Assembly (NCBI RefSeq): GCF_001509475.1
Contig: NZ_LLZG01000363.1
Coordinates: 1 to 57,869 of the forward strand
Direction: 5' to 3'
From: Streptomyces regalis
GTDB taxonomy: Bacteria; Actinomycetota; Actinomycetes; Streptomycetales; Streptomycetaceae
Length of the DNA stretch: 57,869 nt
This document shows, piece after piece, positions 1-7,790 of the stretch. Both the position numbers and the translations under genes were made by a program. Every line of letters starts with the position of its first letter. The stretch's first letter is position 1. The notes beneath the pieces are model-generated. The model was not told where the DNA came from. It was given only the letters and a program-made list of their open reading frames with translations, and searched no databases.

Positions 1-275
1 ATGCGGATGCGGTCGGGAGGGGAGGGCGGGAGAACGGGGGCGGCGGGGAGGGGGGCGGCGGTGGGGGGGGGGGGGGAAGGGGGGGCGGTGGAGCGGGGGC
101 TGGCCTGCGTGGCCGACGGCTGCGGTGGGGCGTGCGTCGCGGCGGCGTTGCGCAGCAGCCAGGTGCCGGAACAGAGGGCGAGGACGGTGACGGCGGCTAT
201 GGCGCAGTTGCCGACGCTGCGGCGACTGCTGCGGCGGCTGCTGTGGTGACTGCGGTGACGGCGGTGACTGCGCAC
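1..275 (-). CDS. Class F sortase, N-terminal part (runs off the window)
   Basis: This is the first 91 codons of a gene that continues beyond the left edge. The start is a GTG at 275 behind a clear AGGAGG. The translation shows a very basic, His/Arg/Ser-rich N-terminus, one hydrophobic helix (about residues 27-42, AIAAVTVLALCSGTWLL) and then a long Pro/Ala linker ending in PPDRIRI. That order, followed by the visible Pro-Arg-Ile entry motif, is typical of Streptomyces class F sortases, membrane-anchored cysteine transpeptidases. The catalytic Cys/His/Arg lie outside the window and cannot be checked. The gene directly upstream (393-917) is the usual companion of these sortases. The poly-proline linker is encoded by a G-rich run on the + strand near 62-90. 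Confidence 0.72.
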   Translation of the reverse strand, partial: MRSHRRHRSHHSSRRSSRRSVGNCAIAAVTVLALCSGTWLLRNAAATHAPPQPSATQASPRSTAPPSPPPPTAAPLPAAPVLPPSPPDRIR

Positions 276-392
276 GCGAGCCTCCTGTGACTCTCCTCGG
301 GCCGCCCTCATCCCCTCCGGGCCGCGAGGGGCGTCGGACCCGGAGGGGGAGGGGACGTGCGGTACCGGTGGACGGACAGCGGAGGGTGTCCG

Positions 393-917
393 TCAGATCC
401 CGTCGCCTCTCGCCCGGCGATGCAGGAGCCAGGTACCGCCCGCGGCGGCGACGGCGAGAGCCGCCACGCCGGCCGCGGTCTGTACGGGATCGGGGCCAAG
501 AGCGCCGCCGACCCCCGTCTTCACACTTCCTCTCGGATACACCTGTTCGTCACGCGGGGCCGTCAGCGTGACCACCAGGTCCCCCGTCACCCGCCGGCCG
601 TCCTCGGCGCAGGTCGCGACGATCTCGTACGTCCCCGGCTGCGCACTCGGCGGCACCCGGAACTGCCCGGTCGCCGCCTGACCGTGCGTGCTCGGCGCCA
701 GTGTGAAGGACCCCGCGCCCACCGCGCTGGCGTCGCCCTCCGCCGTGGCGCCCTCCTCGCAGTCGGCCGTGTCCACCGTGACCTGCCCGCCCGGCACGAC
801 CGACGCCGGGGACACCTCCAGGCCACCCCCGTCGCCGCCGTACGCCGGCGTGACGACGAGCCCCACGGCGCCCACGGCCAGCGCGGTCCCGGTCAGCACA
901 CGGGCGGTACCTCGCAT
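393..917 (-). CDS. Secreted, C-terminally anchored small protein upstream of the class F sortase
   Basis: The product has 174 residues. It has a signal peptide at 1-27 (ending VTPAYGG), a beta-rich Ig-like body with two cysteines (in TADCEEG and VATCAEDG) that could form a disulfide, and a C-terminal hydrophobic helix at about 147-165 followed by a short basic tail (HRRARG). No LPxTG motif is visible. The ATG at 917 has GGAGG nine bases upstream. Proteins of this design commonly precede class F sortases in Streptomyces, and here the sortase start lies 117 bp downstream in the same direction. I infer a cell-surface or membrane-anchored role; the substrate relationship to the sortase is unproven. 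Confidence 0.7.
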   Translation of the reverse strand: MRGTARVLTGTALAVGAVGLVVTPAYGGDGGGLEVSPASVVPGGQVTVDTADCEEGATAEGDASAVGAGSFTLAPSTHGQAATGQFRVPPSAQPGTYEIVATCAEDGRRVTGDLVVTLTAPRDEQVYPRGSVKTGVGGALGPDPVQTAAGVAALAVAAAGGTWLLHRRARGDGI

Positions 918-1308
918 CGATGTTCCTCCGCACTCAGCGGGGCCACGGCCCGCGACATCCCCATGTGCCGCTGCGTCGGTCGCGCCCCTGCCCTTACGAG
1001 GTAAGTGGCAGTGGGACGGGAGCGCTTCCCGAGGGGGCGTCAGAAATGCGGTGAACGGGTGTAGAGGCGAGCGCGGCGGGATCTATGACGCCGGCGTTTC
1101 AGCAGGTCATCGGGGGTGTGGCTGGGGTGTCGCGGCAAAGAACCCGAACGGCATGGTGCGCGCGTGTGAACGGGTGACCGGCACCGCGGCCGACGACGGT
1201 CCCCGGGGTGAGGATGCGTACGACGGCCTCGACCTGCGCCGCCGGCCAAGGGGCTTGCCGTCGTCACCTCCGGCTAGCCGCGGGTGGTGCGATTCCATAG
1301 GGGAAGCA
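918..1308. other. 391-bp gap without a gene
   Basis: The gap lies between the 3' end of the membrane protein gene at 1309 and the start of the secreted protein at 917, so it must hold that gene's promoter. No ORF here has convincing codon bias or similarity. An imperfect palindrome at about 1016-1031 (GGGAGCGCTTCCC core) weakly resembles LacI-family operators, but I do not call it. Confidence 0.5.
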
Positions 1309-2094
1309 TCAGCCGGACAACTGGTCGATCCGGACGGAGTCCGCGCCGATGACAAGGATCTTGACCTGCTTCAGGACGCTGGTGCGAGGCGTCGTCGACG
1401 CGTTGCGGCACTGGAGGATGACGCTGCCCGGGTCCCGGTAGGTGTGAGCGACAGTCAGCGCGATCGGGACACTGCCTTCGGGGACCACGTCGACGGAGGT
1501 GATGTCGTAGTCGTTCCCGGCGTCGAGGCGGCACGTGACCCGTACGCCGCTGGTCTCGGGGTTCTCCACGTACAGTTTGGCCCAGATCACGTACGAGCCG
1601 GCATCCAGCGGCAGAACACCGACGCGCACATCTTCATCGGCGCGGCTGTGCAGCGTGAATTCGTCGTCGAAGCCGACCTTGACGGGCGACGTGGTCACCG
1701 TGCCGAGGAGGGCACCGGCACCGACCACGAGGCCCGCGCATACGCTCACCACCGCACCAGCGACAGACATGGTGACCCACAGCCGCCTTCTCGGAGCCTC
1801 CCGTCGCGCCTGCACGGCCCCAAAGACGCTCAGGCCCAGGGATACGGCGATGAAGGCGAGAAAAGCACGGGTCCACGGGCTGAGCTGTTCAATGAGTTGC
1901 GGCAAGGATGTGATGAGCACGCCCAGGAAAGCGGCAAGCAGGCCGGTGGCGGTGCCGGTGCCCGGTGGGGACTCACCGCGGGACGGATCAGGCGATGGCC
2001 TGGTCGGTTCCGACGCTTGGGACTCACCGCTGGAGGAGTCAGGCGACCGCGTGTTCGGCTCCAACAGCCGCTCCCCTCTCAACCTCGGTTCCAT
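1309..2094 (-). CDS. Hypothetical membrane protein with two helices and an extracytoplasmic beta domain
   Basis: I do not recognise the family. Read from the ATG at 2094, the protein has 261 residues; an upstream in-frame GTG at 2130 would add 12. The N-terminal 45 residues are polar and rich in Ser, Pro and Glu. Two hydrophobic segments follow (GLLAAFLGVLITSL, and AFLAFIAVSLGLSVFGA), and a third (VAGAVVSVCAGLVVGAGALLG) precedes a roughly 120-residue domain of alternating beta strands containing two cysteines (VTCRLD, ILQCRN). This beta domain probably lies outside the membrane. The gene diverges from the NB-ARC gene at 2320, so the 190-bp gap between them carries both promoters. Confidence 0.6.
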   Translation of the reverse strand: MEPRLRGERLLEPNTRSPDSSSGESQASEPTRPSPDPSRGESPPGTGTATGLLAAFLGVLITSLPQLIEQLSPWTRAFLAFIAVSLGLSVFGAVQARREAPRRRLWVTMSVAGAVVSVCAGLVVGAGALLGTVTTSPVKVGFDDEFTLHSRADEDVRVGVLPLDAGSYVIWAKLYVENPETSGVRVTCRLDAGNDYDITSVDVVPEGSVPIALTVAHTYRDPGSVILQCRNASTTPRTSVLKQVKILVIGADSVRIDQLSG

Positions 2095-2319
2095 CCGCGC
2101 ACCCTGTAGCCCCAACTTTCCCTGAAGCACCGGAGTTTAAGAACAGGGTCTCCTTGCACTTTCGCGCCATTTCGACGCACTCGGCCTTGTCGTCGCCGTT
2201 CGTCAAGGGAACGTCGCCGGGAGGGGCTGGCGGGAAAGGCTCGTGATGACGGGCCGTCAACCTACGATAGGCAAAGAGGCTTGTAGCCCTTCAGCTGTCG
2301 TGGGTACCACCAAAGGGGG

Positions 2320-4878
2320 ATGGTGGAGGAGATGCGGCCGCTCGCGCGTGAAAGATCGACTACGCCTCGCCGCCGAAGGCCTGGTCTGCCTCCTCCCGTT
2401 GCCGCGGGTGGAGCAGGGGCAATCGCTGTGGCGGGAGCAGGGCTGGCGGCGTTACCCGGAATGGGTGTCGTTGGGCAGATCGCATGGCTCGGTGCCGCCG
2501 CGATCGGTGCCGGCATCGTCGTCTGGCTCCAGTCTGGGACCCTCGGCAGATCATCAGCGCAATCGGGAGGTCAGTCCATGGGCAGCGGCGACGGTCGGCC
2601 TGCCGAAGAAGAGCTTGTCTTTTCGGCCATTTTCCGGCTCCCCCCACAGACGTCGACTTACGTCAATTACACCGAGCTGCAGCGCTCGCTCCGCGACCTG
2701 GTGGCCAGGGCGGGCGACTCTCCCGCGAGCAACACCATCGTGTCGGCCATCACAGGCCAGGGCGGAATCGGCAAGACCGCGCTGGCCGTGCGGGTCGCCC
2801 ACAGTGTGCGCGACCTCTTTCCGGACGGCCAGCTGTATGTGAATCTGCGCGGTTACGACAGCAGCCGCAAGAGCCCTTACGACGTCCTGGGGGACTTTCT
2901 CCGCGCCCTCGGAGTCGACGGAGCGGCCATCCCGACCGGTCTTGAACAGCGCATGATGCTCTACCAGTCCCGGATGGAGAACCGCCGGATCCTCGTCGTT
3001 CTCGACAACGCCCGCGACGCGGCGCAGGTGCGTCCGCTGCTTCCGGAGACCCCCCGATGCCCAGTGATCGTCACCAGCCGCTCCCGAATGGTCGGTCTCA
3101 CCGGGACCCACTCCTGTGACATGGAGCTCCTCTCCCCTGAGGCCGCGGTGGAACTGCTCCGTCGTGTCGTCGGAGCAGAGCGTGTAGACGCGGACGCAGC
3201 CGCCGCGCGGCGCCTTACCGAACTCTGCGGTGGGCTTCCGCTCGCGGTGCGTATCGCGGCGGCCAAGCTCGTCGCCCGTCCGCACTGGACGCCGTCGAAC
3301 CTCGTGGCGCGACTGGAGGACGAGCAACGGCGGCTGCGTGAGCTTCATGCGGGCGATCTCGGAGTGCGCTCCACTTTCGCCTTGAGCTACGCCGACCTGC
3401 TGCCACAAGCTCAGCGGCTGTTCCGTCTCTTGGCGGTGTGCCCGCCGTCGGGGTTCCCGCCATGGGTGGCCGGCGTGCTTCTGGAGGAGGATCTCCTGGA
3501 TGCGACCGAGCTGCTGGAACTGCTCGTCGACGTGCATCTCATCGAGGTGGAGGACGCCCGTGATCCGGGCGGCCTGCCGCGCTACCGCTTCCATGATCTC
3601 CTCCGGGTGTACGCCCACGAACTCCTGCTGTCGGAGGACGGCGACGACGACGCCCGGCAGGCCCTGTCCCGGATCCTCACCCCGTATCTCTGGCTGGCCG
3701 AACGCGGTGCCGTACTCCTGCGGGCGCCGCTCGCGCCGGATCCGGGGCTGGCAGCCCTCGTCCCGGTCGAGGCGCGAAGGGCCTTGGAAGCCTCACCGTT
3801 GACGTGGTTCGAGACGGAGCGCGGCGCGCTGGTCGCTCTCGTGTCGGCGGCGCACGACGCGCGGATGGACGAGATCGCGTGGCGCCTGGCTGCCGGGCTC
3901 ACCAAGTACTTTGACGTCCGTGCGCGCTGGCAGGACTGGGAGCGGACATACCGTCTGGGGCTCGCCTCGGCCGAACGCGCAGGCCAGGATCACGGACGGG
4001 CACTGATGACGCTGGGGCTGGGAGTGGCCGCGTGGTACGAGTCCGAGTGGACATCGGCGGACGAGCGGCTCCGTGAAGCGGTCGAGCTCTTCCGTACCAC
4101 CGGGGATCGCCTGGGGCAGGCCCACGCTCTGCGGCGGCTGGGAGTGGTGCGCAGAGACCGCAGCCAGTGGGAGGCTGCCCGCAGCGCGTACGAGGAAGCA
4201 CTGTCGCTCTTTCGAGCTGTCGGGGATGCGTCGTCCCAAGCACTGACGCTGCGCAATCTGGGTGACGTCGACCGGGACATGAGCAGGTTCGACACCGCGC
4301 ACCAGCGCTTCGACGAAGCTCTCGCCCTCTACACCGCGCACCCCGACCCGGTTGCCCATGCCTACCTCGACCGCAGCCGAGGGGACGCGCTGTGCGCGGA
4401 AGGCCGCACGGAAGAGGCACTGGTCTGCCTGCGTGCTGCCCTGGACGTGTTCCACCAGGCCCACGACCGGCGAGCCGAGGCCCGCACCTTGCGCAACATC
4501 GGCCTCGTCCACCTGGACCAGCGTCACTACGGGGACTCCGAGGTCTATTTCCAGCGCAGCCTCGAACTCTTCGGCACCCTCGGGGATCGCCATGGCGAAG
4601 CGCGGACGCGCCTGTGTCTCGCCACAGCGCTCAGACACTCCGGGCGCGCCGTCGATGCGCTGCGTGCGGCACGGTCGGCCGCGACCGTCTTCCGCGAGCT
4701 CGACGACCGGCTGTGGACGGCGAAGAGCGAGGTGGAAGCCGGTGACATCGTGCTGAGCTCGGAGGGCCCCGCCGCGGCAGAGACCGCCTGGCGCAATGCG
4801 CTGGTCATCTTCAGGGAGATCGGCGCGGCCGAAGCAGCAGAGGTGGAAGGACGGCTCCACAACCTTCGGGAGGCCTGA
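2320..4878 (+). CDS. NB-ARC/TPR STAND-type protein with N-terminal membrane segments
   Basis: The product has 852 residues. Two hydrophobic stretches sit at the N-terminus (about 28-47 and 50-70). An NB-ARC nucleotide-binding domain follows, with Walker A GQGGIGKT at 146-153, Walker B ILVVLDNA near 225 and the GLPLAVRIAA motif near 305. The C-terminal 300 residues carry at least five tetratricopeptide repeats. This is the layout of Streptomyces AfsR/STAND-like signalling proteins, but without a SARP or HTH DNA-binding domain. I infer an ATP-dependent, membrane-linked switch; the ligand and output are unknown. Codon 45 is TTA (2452-2454), so translation probably needs the bldA tRNA. The start is uncertain, since a second ATG at 2332 follows GGAGGAG with almost no spacing. 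Confidence 0.82.
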   Translation: MVEEMRPLARERSTTPRRRRPGLPPPVAAGGAGAIAVAGAGLAALPGMGVVGQIAWLGAAAIGAGIVVWLQSGTLGRSSAQSGGQSMGSGDGRPAEEELVFSAIFRLPPQTSTYVNYTELQRSLRDLVARAGDSPASNTIVSAITGQGGIGKTALAVRVAHSVRDLFPDGQLYVNLRGYDSSRKSPYDVLGDFLRALGVDGAAIPTGLEQRMMLYQSRMENRRILVVLDNARDAAQVRPLLPETPRCPVIVTSRSRMVGLTGTHSCDMELLSPEAAVELLRRVVGAERVDADAAAARRLTELCGGLPLAVRIAAAKLVARPHWTPSNLVARLEDEQRRLRELHAGDLGVRSTFALSYADLLPQAQRLFRLLAVCPPSGFPPWVAGVLLEEDLLDATELLELLVDVHLIEVEDARDPGGLPRYRFHDLLRVYAHELLLSEDGDDDARQALSRILTPYLWLAERGAVLLRAPLAPDPGLAALVPVEARRALEASPLTWFETERGALVALVSAAHDARMDEIAWRLAAGLTKYFDVRARWQDWERTYRLGLASAERAGQDHGRALMTLGLGVAAWYESEWTSADERLREAVELFRTTGDRLGQAHALRRLGVVRRDRSQWEAARSAYEEALSLFRAVGDASSQALTLRNLGDVDRDMSRFDTAHQRFDEALALYTAHPDPVAHAYLDRSRGDALCAEGRTEEALVCLRAALDVFHQAHDRRAEARTLRNIGLVHLDQRHYGDSEVYFQRSLELFGTLGDRHGEARTRLCLATALRHSGRAVDALRAARSAATVFRELDDRLWTAKSEVEAGDIVLSSEGPAAAETAWRNALVIFREIGAAEAAEVEGRLHNLREA
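2452..2454 (+). promoter_or_regulatory. TTA leucine codon (bldA-dependent) in the NB-ARC gene
   Basis: This in-frame TTA is codon 45, in the hydrophobic segment GLAALPGMG. In Streptomyces TTA is read only by the developmentally controlled bldA tRNA, so an early TTA is expected to delay production of the protein. Confidence 0.7.
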
Positions 4879-4889
4879 CGCTCGCGCGT

Positions 4890-4920
4890 CGCTGGTGGAT
4901 CACGGCCGGACCCACCAGCG
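4890..4920. terminator. Hairpin between convergent genes
   Basis: A perfect 9-bp stem (CGCTGGTGG at 4890-4898 with CCACCAGCG at 4912-4920) lies between the end of the NB-ARC gene and the end of the dehydroquinate-synthase gene. It has no U-tract, which is normal in Streptomyces, and could serve both strands. Confidence 0.55.
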
Positions 4921-4958
4921 GCTCGGGGCACCTGCGTCGGGTGTGCCTGCGCCTCCCT

Positions 4959-4994
4959 TCAGCGCAGCGAGTCGAGTCAGCGCAGCGAGTCGAG
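4959..4994 (-). repeat. Perfect 18-bp tandem duplication at the 3' end of the dehydroquinate-synthase gene
   Basis: The units 4959-4976 and 4977-4994 are identical. Read on the minus strand each encodes Leu-Asp-Ser-Leu-Arg-stop, so the last five codons and the stop codon of the gene have been copied once. The protein is unaffected because the first stop is used. Confidence 0.85.
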
Positions 4995-6074
4995 CAGTTT
5001 GTCGATGAGTTGCTCGGGCGGCTGCTCCACGAGCCTGGCGTTGCCCGGAGTGGAGCACACCACGAACCGGACTCCCTTCCGGGCCTTCTTGTCGCGGCGC
5101 ATGTACTGCCAGAGTTCCTCACGGGTCGCCGTCACGCCGCCGGTGGGCAGGCCAAGGCCCTGCAGCACGCGTTCCGTACGGTCGGCGAGACCTGGGCTCG
5201 CCGAGCCCAGGGCCTCCGAGAGCCTGGCCGCGAAGACCATCCCGATGGCCACGGCCTCACCGTGCCGATAGCGCGCATACCCGCCGACCGCCTCGATGGC
5301 ATGGCCGACCGTGTGCCCGTAGTTGAGGAGCGCCCGCTCGCCCGCCTCCTTCTCGTCGGCACTCACGACGGCCGCCTTCACCCGGATGCCGCGCACCACG
5401 AGGTCGTCTACTACACCAGGTCCCGCGGCAATCGCGTCGTCCGGCGCTTCCTCGAGAATTCTCAGGACCTCGGGATCTGAGATGAAGCCGTACTTGGCCA
5501 CCTCTCCCAGTCCGGCGACACGGTCCCGCTCTGGAAGGGTGCCGAGGGTGTCCAGGTCGATGACCACGGCTTTCGGCTGGTGGAAGGCGCCCACCAGATT
5601 CTTTCCGGAGGGAAGGTTCACTCCCGTCTTGCCGCCGACGGAGGAATCCACCTGGGCCAGCAAGGTGGTGGGCACCTGCACCAGCGCGACACCGCGATGC
5701 CAGGAGGCCGCCGCGAAACCTGCCATGTCGCCCACCACGCCACCGCCGACGGCCACCACCACATCGTCCCGGCCGAGCGCCATCCCCGCGAAGCGCTCGT
5801 AGCAGTGCTCGACCGTGGCGAGTGTCTTCGCCTCCTCGCCGTCGGGAACCTCGACCAGCTCCGCGTCCAGCCCGCTGCTCCGCAGCGCCTCGACGACGAC
5901 GGGCGCGTAACGCGTGGCCGGTACCCCTGACGCCACCACGGCTGCTCGCTGGGTGTGTGGTGACAGGGACAGGCGGGTGCCGATGTCTGCCAACAGGCCC
6001 CGACCGATGATCACGGAGTACGGGCAGCCGGGCACGGACACCGGTACGGATACCGGATTCTGATGGTCACTCAT
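4977..6074 (-). CDS. aroB: 3-dehydroquinate synthase family enzyme (AroB paralogue)
   Basis: The product has 365 residues, the normal length for 3-dehydroquinate synthase, which converts DAHP to 3-dehydroquinate using NAD+ and a divalent metal. Visible motifs are the nucleotide-binding GGGVVGD (110-116), VDSSVGGKTG with Asp143 and Lys149, GKNLVGAFHQP, the metal ligand Glu191 and Lys194 in GEVAKYG, and the metal ligands His254 in NYGHTVGHAIE and His271 in RHGEAV. These fit dehydroquinate synthase better than 2-epi-5-epi-valiolone or deoxy-inosose synthases. The ATG at 6074 is 4 bp beyond the stop of the sugar kinase, so the two are co-transcribed. No aroC or aroK is adjacent, where the housekeeping actinobacterial gene normally sits, so this may be a second copy serving secondary metabolism. 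Aminodehydroquinate synthase is an alternative. Confidence 0.78.
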   Translation of the reverse strand: MSDHQNPVSVPVSVPGCPYSVIIGRGLLADIGTRLSLSPHTQRAAVVASGVPATRYAPVVVEALRSSGLDAELVEVPDGEEAKTLATVEHCYERFAGMALGRDDVVVAVGGGVVGDMAGFAAASWHRGVALVQVPTTLLAQVDSSVGGKTGVNLPSGKNLVGAFHQPKAVVIDLDTLGTLPERDRVAGLGEVAKYGFISDPEVLRILEEAPDDAIAAGPGVVDDLVVRGIRVKAAVVSADEKEAGERALLNYGHTVGHAIEAVGGYARYRHGEAVAIGMVFAARLSEALGSASPGLADRTERVLQGLGLPTGGVTATREELWQYMRRDKKARKGVRFVVCSTPGNARLVEQPPEQLIDKLLDSLR

Positions 6075-6078
6075 GCGC

Positions 6079-7569
6079 TCAGAGTAACGGGGCGCCAACC
6101 GCTCTCCCCGCTTCGTCGGCGGACTGCCTTTCAAGACGGCGGTGCCGGTCGTAGAGCGCGCGATAGCGGGACGACGCCGCCACGTCCGGGGCCAGCGTCC
6201 GCGCCGCACTGACCCATCGTGTCGGGTCATCGACCGCCCGCACCGCGCGAGCCGCCAGCATCGCGCTGCCGTAGGAGGCTCCGACGGTCTGTGCGGGGAT
6301 CACCTGCCCCTTGCCCAGCAAATCGGAGACGATCTGCGTCCACACGGTGTTGGCCGTACCACCCCCCACCGCCACCAGCCTCGCCGCGGGACCGCCGAAT
6401 CGTTCCAGGGCCTCGAGGTTCCGCCGCGCCGCACAGGCGATGCCTTCCATCGCCGCACGGAACAGGTGCGGTGCTCCGTGCCGCAGGGAAAGGCCCCTCA
6501 CACCGCCTCCCATCTCTGGGTGGAACTCGGGGGTCCGCATTCCCGCGAAATACGGGAGCACGAGCAGGCCTTCCGACCCCAGCGGTACTTCCGCGGCGGC
6601 GGCCGCGAGTTCACCAGGGGTACGGCGGGCCAGTTCGGCGATCCAGTCGAGAAGGCCTCCCGCTGTCGTGACGTTTCCGGAGGCGTGGAACGTACCGCGC
6701 ATCAGCCCCGGGTAGATCCCTATGGAGCCTTCGGGCACGACCTCAGCCCCGTCTGGTCCGATCACCTGGAGCAGGAGCAGCGTGGTCCCGTACATCACCA
6801 TGACGTCGCCCGGGCGTACGACTCCGACGCTGCACGCCTCGGCCACCGCGTCGATCGCACCCACGGTCACCGGCGTTCCCGCTGCGAGGCCCGTGGCGTC
6901 GGCCGCCTCGCGGGTCACTTCGCCGGCGACCTCGTCCGACCATGCCAGATCCGGTACCTCGAGGCCCGGGGCGATCTCCGCGTACCGGCTTCCGCACCAC
7001 CGGGCCGCGCCTCGCGAGTACAGGGGAGCCGCCGAAGCGGCTGAGCCATGGTCCATGACATAGCGACCGGTCAGGCGTCGGATGAGGAAGGACGTCACGG
7101 TGTGCCATCTGGCGGCCCGGCGCCACAGGTGCGGCTCATGGCGACGGAGCCAGAGGAGTTTCGGGCCCACCGATTCCGACGTGAGCGGGACGCCGCCGTC
7201 GGCCAGCAGGGCGGCGCGGCCGTAGCGGGTGGCGAGTTCCTTGATCTCCGCTGAGGCCCGAGTGTCCACGCCGTAGAGGACGGCTGGGCGCAACGGCCGG
7301 TCGGCGGCGTCGCAGAGCGCGACGCACGGACCCATACCGCTGAGGCCCAGCGCGTCGACAGGCCGTGGTGACCTTGCGGCTAATTCACGCACTACCTGCA
7401 CGAATCCGTCCCACCAGTCCCGTTCGGGCTCCTGCTCCACCTGCCCGGGCGAAGGCCGGCTGGACGTATGGCTACGAGTGCTGCGGGCGACGACTTGTCC
7501 GGACGGATCAACGAGTACGCCCTTGGTGCTGGAGGTTCCGACATCGACGCCCATGATCAGTGAAGGCAT
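6079..7569 (-). CDS. FGGY-family carbohydrate kinase
   Basis: The product has 496 residues. It has the FGGY/actin-fold phosphate loop near the N-terminus (MGVDVGTSSTKGVLVD, residues 6-21), a VGAIDA motif, and the C-terminal ATP-binding segment VAVGGGTANTVWTQIVSDLLG. The closest well-known members are xylulokinases. The exact sugar cannot be read from sequence; a pentulose or sedoheptulose are possible. The ATG at 7569 is preceded by AAGGAG. The frame stays open upstream to 7815, but that part overlaps the protease gene and has no comparable ribosome site. Codon 63 is TTA (7381-7383), suggesting bldA control of the kinase and, by polarity, of the downstream dehydroquinate-synthase gene. The pairing suggests phosphorylation of a sugar ahead of a sugar-phosphate cyclase, which is inference. 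Confidence 0.82.
   Translation of the reverse strand: MPSLIMGVDVGTSSTKGVLVDPSGQVVARSTRSHTSSRPSPGQVEQEPERDWWDGFVQVVRELAARSPRPVDALGLSGMGPCVALCDAADRPLRPAVLYGVDTRASAEIKELATRYGRAALLADGGVPLTSESVGPKLLWLRRHEPHLWRRAARWHTVTSFLIRRLTGRYVMDHGSAASAAPLYSRGAARWCGSRYAEIAPGLEVPDLAWSDEVAGEVTREAADATGLAAGTPVTVGAIDAVAEACSVGVVRPGDVMVMYGTTLLLLQVIGPDGAEVVPEGSIGIYPGLMRGTFHASGNVTTAGGLLDWIAELARRTPGELAAAAAEVPLGSEGLLVLPYFAGMRTPEFHPEMGGGVRGLSLRHGAPHLFRAAMEGIACAARRNLEALERFGGPAARLVAVGGGTANTVWTQIVSDLLGKGQVIPAQTVGASYGSAMLAARAVRAVDDPTRWVSAARTLAPDVAASSRYRALYDRHRRLERQSADEAGRAVGAPLL
7381..7383 (-). promoter_or_regulatory. TTA codon (bldA-dependent) in the FGGY kinase gene
   Basis: This is codon 63, in the context Arg-Glu-Leu-Ala-Ala. 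It appears as taa on the + strand at 7381. Confidence 0.7.
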
Positions 7570-7790
7570 GGTCTCTCCTTGCCATAGGGAGCTACAGCTT
7601 TCCCTCGCGCAGGGCTGCCCATGTCGCCCAGGCGGGATCGGCCCGAACTCGCCGCCGATGCAGCGCTGTTGGATCCGCGCGGCGGCGAGGCCGGGGCATG
7701 CCTGCGGGGTGGCGTACAGAGGGAAGGAGCCTTCGTCGATATCAGGCAGCTCCCGCGCCACCAGCTCCGGCTGGAGGACGCGCTTCGTAC

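Noticed and set aside
1012..1033. CebR-type operator (GGGAGCGCTTCCC)
   Set aside because: It is one base short of a clean palindrome, lies beside a sortase-associated gene rather than sugar genes, and is a single weak match.
4977..6074. Assignment as a valiolone or deoxy-inosose synthase
   Set aside because: The NYGHTVGHAIE and GKNLVGAFHQP motifs are those of dehydroquinate synthase; no aminotransferase or cyclitol genes are nearby.
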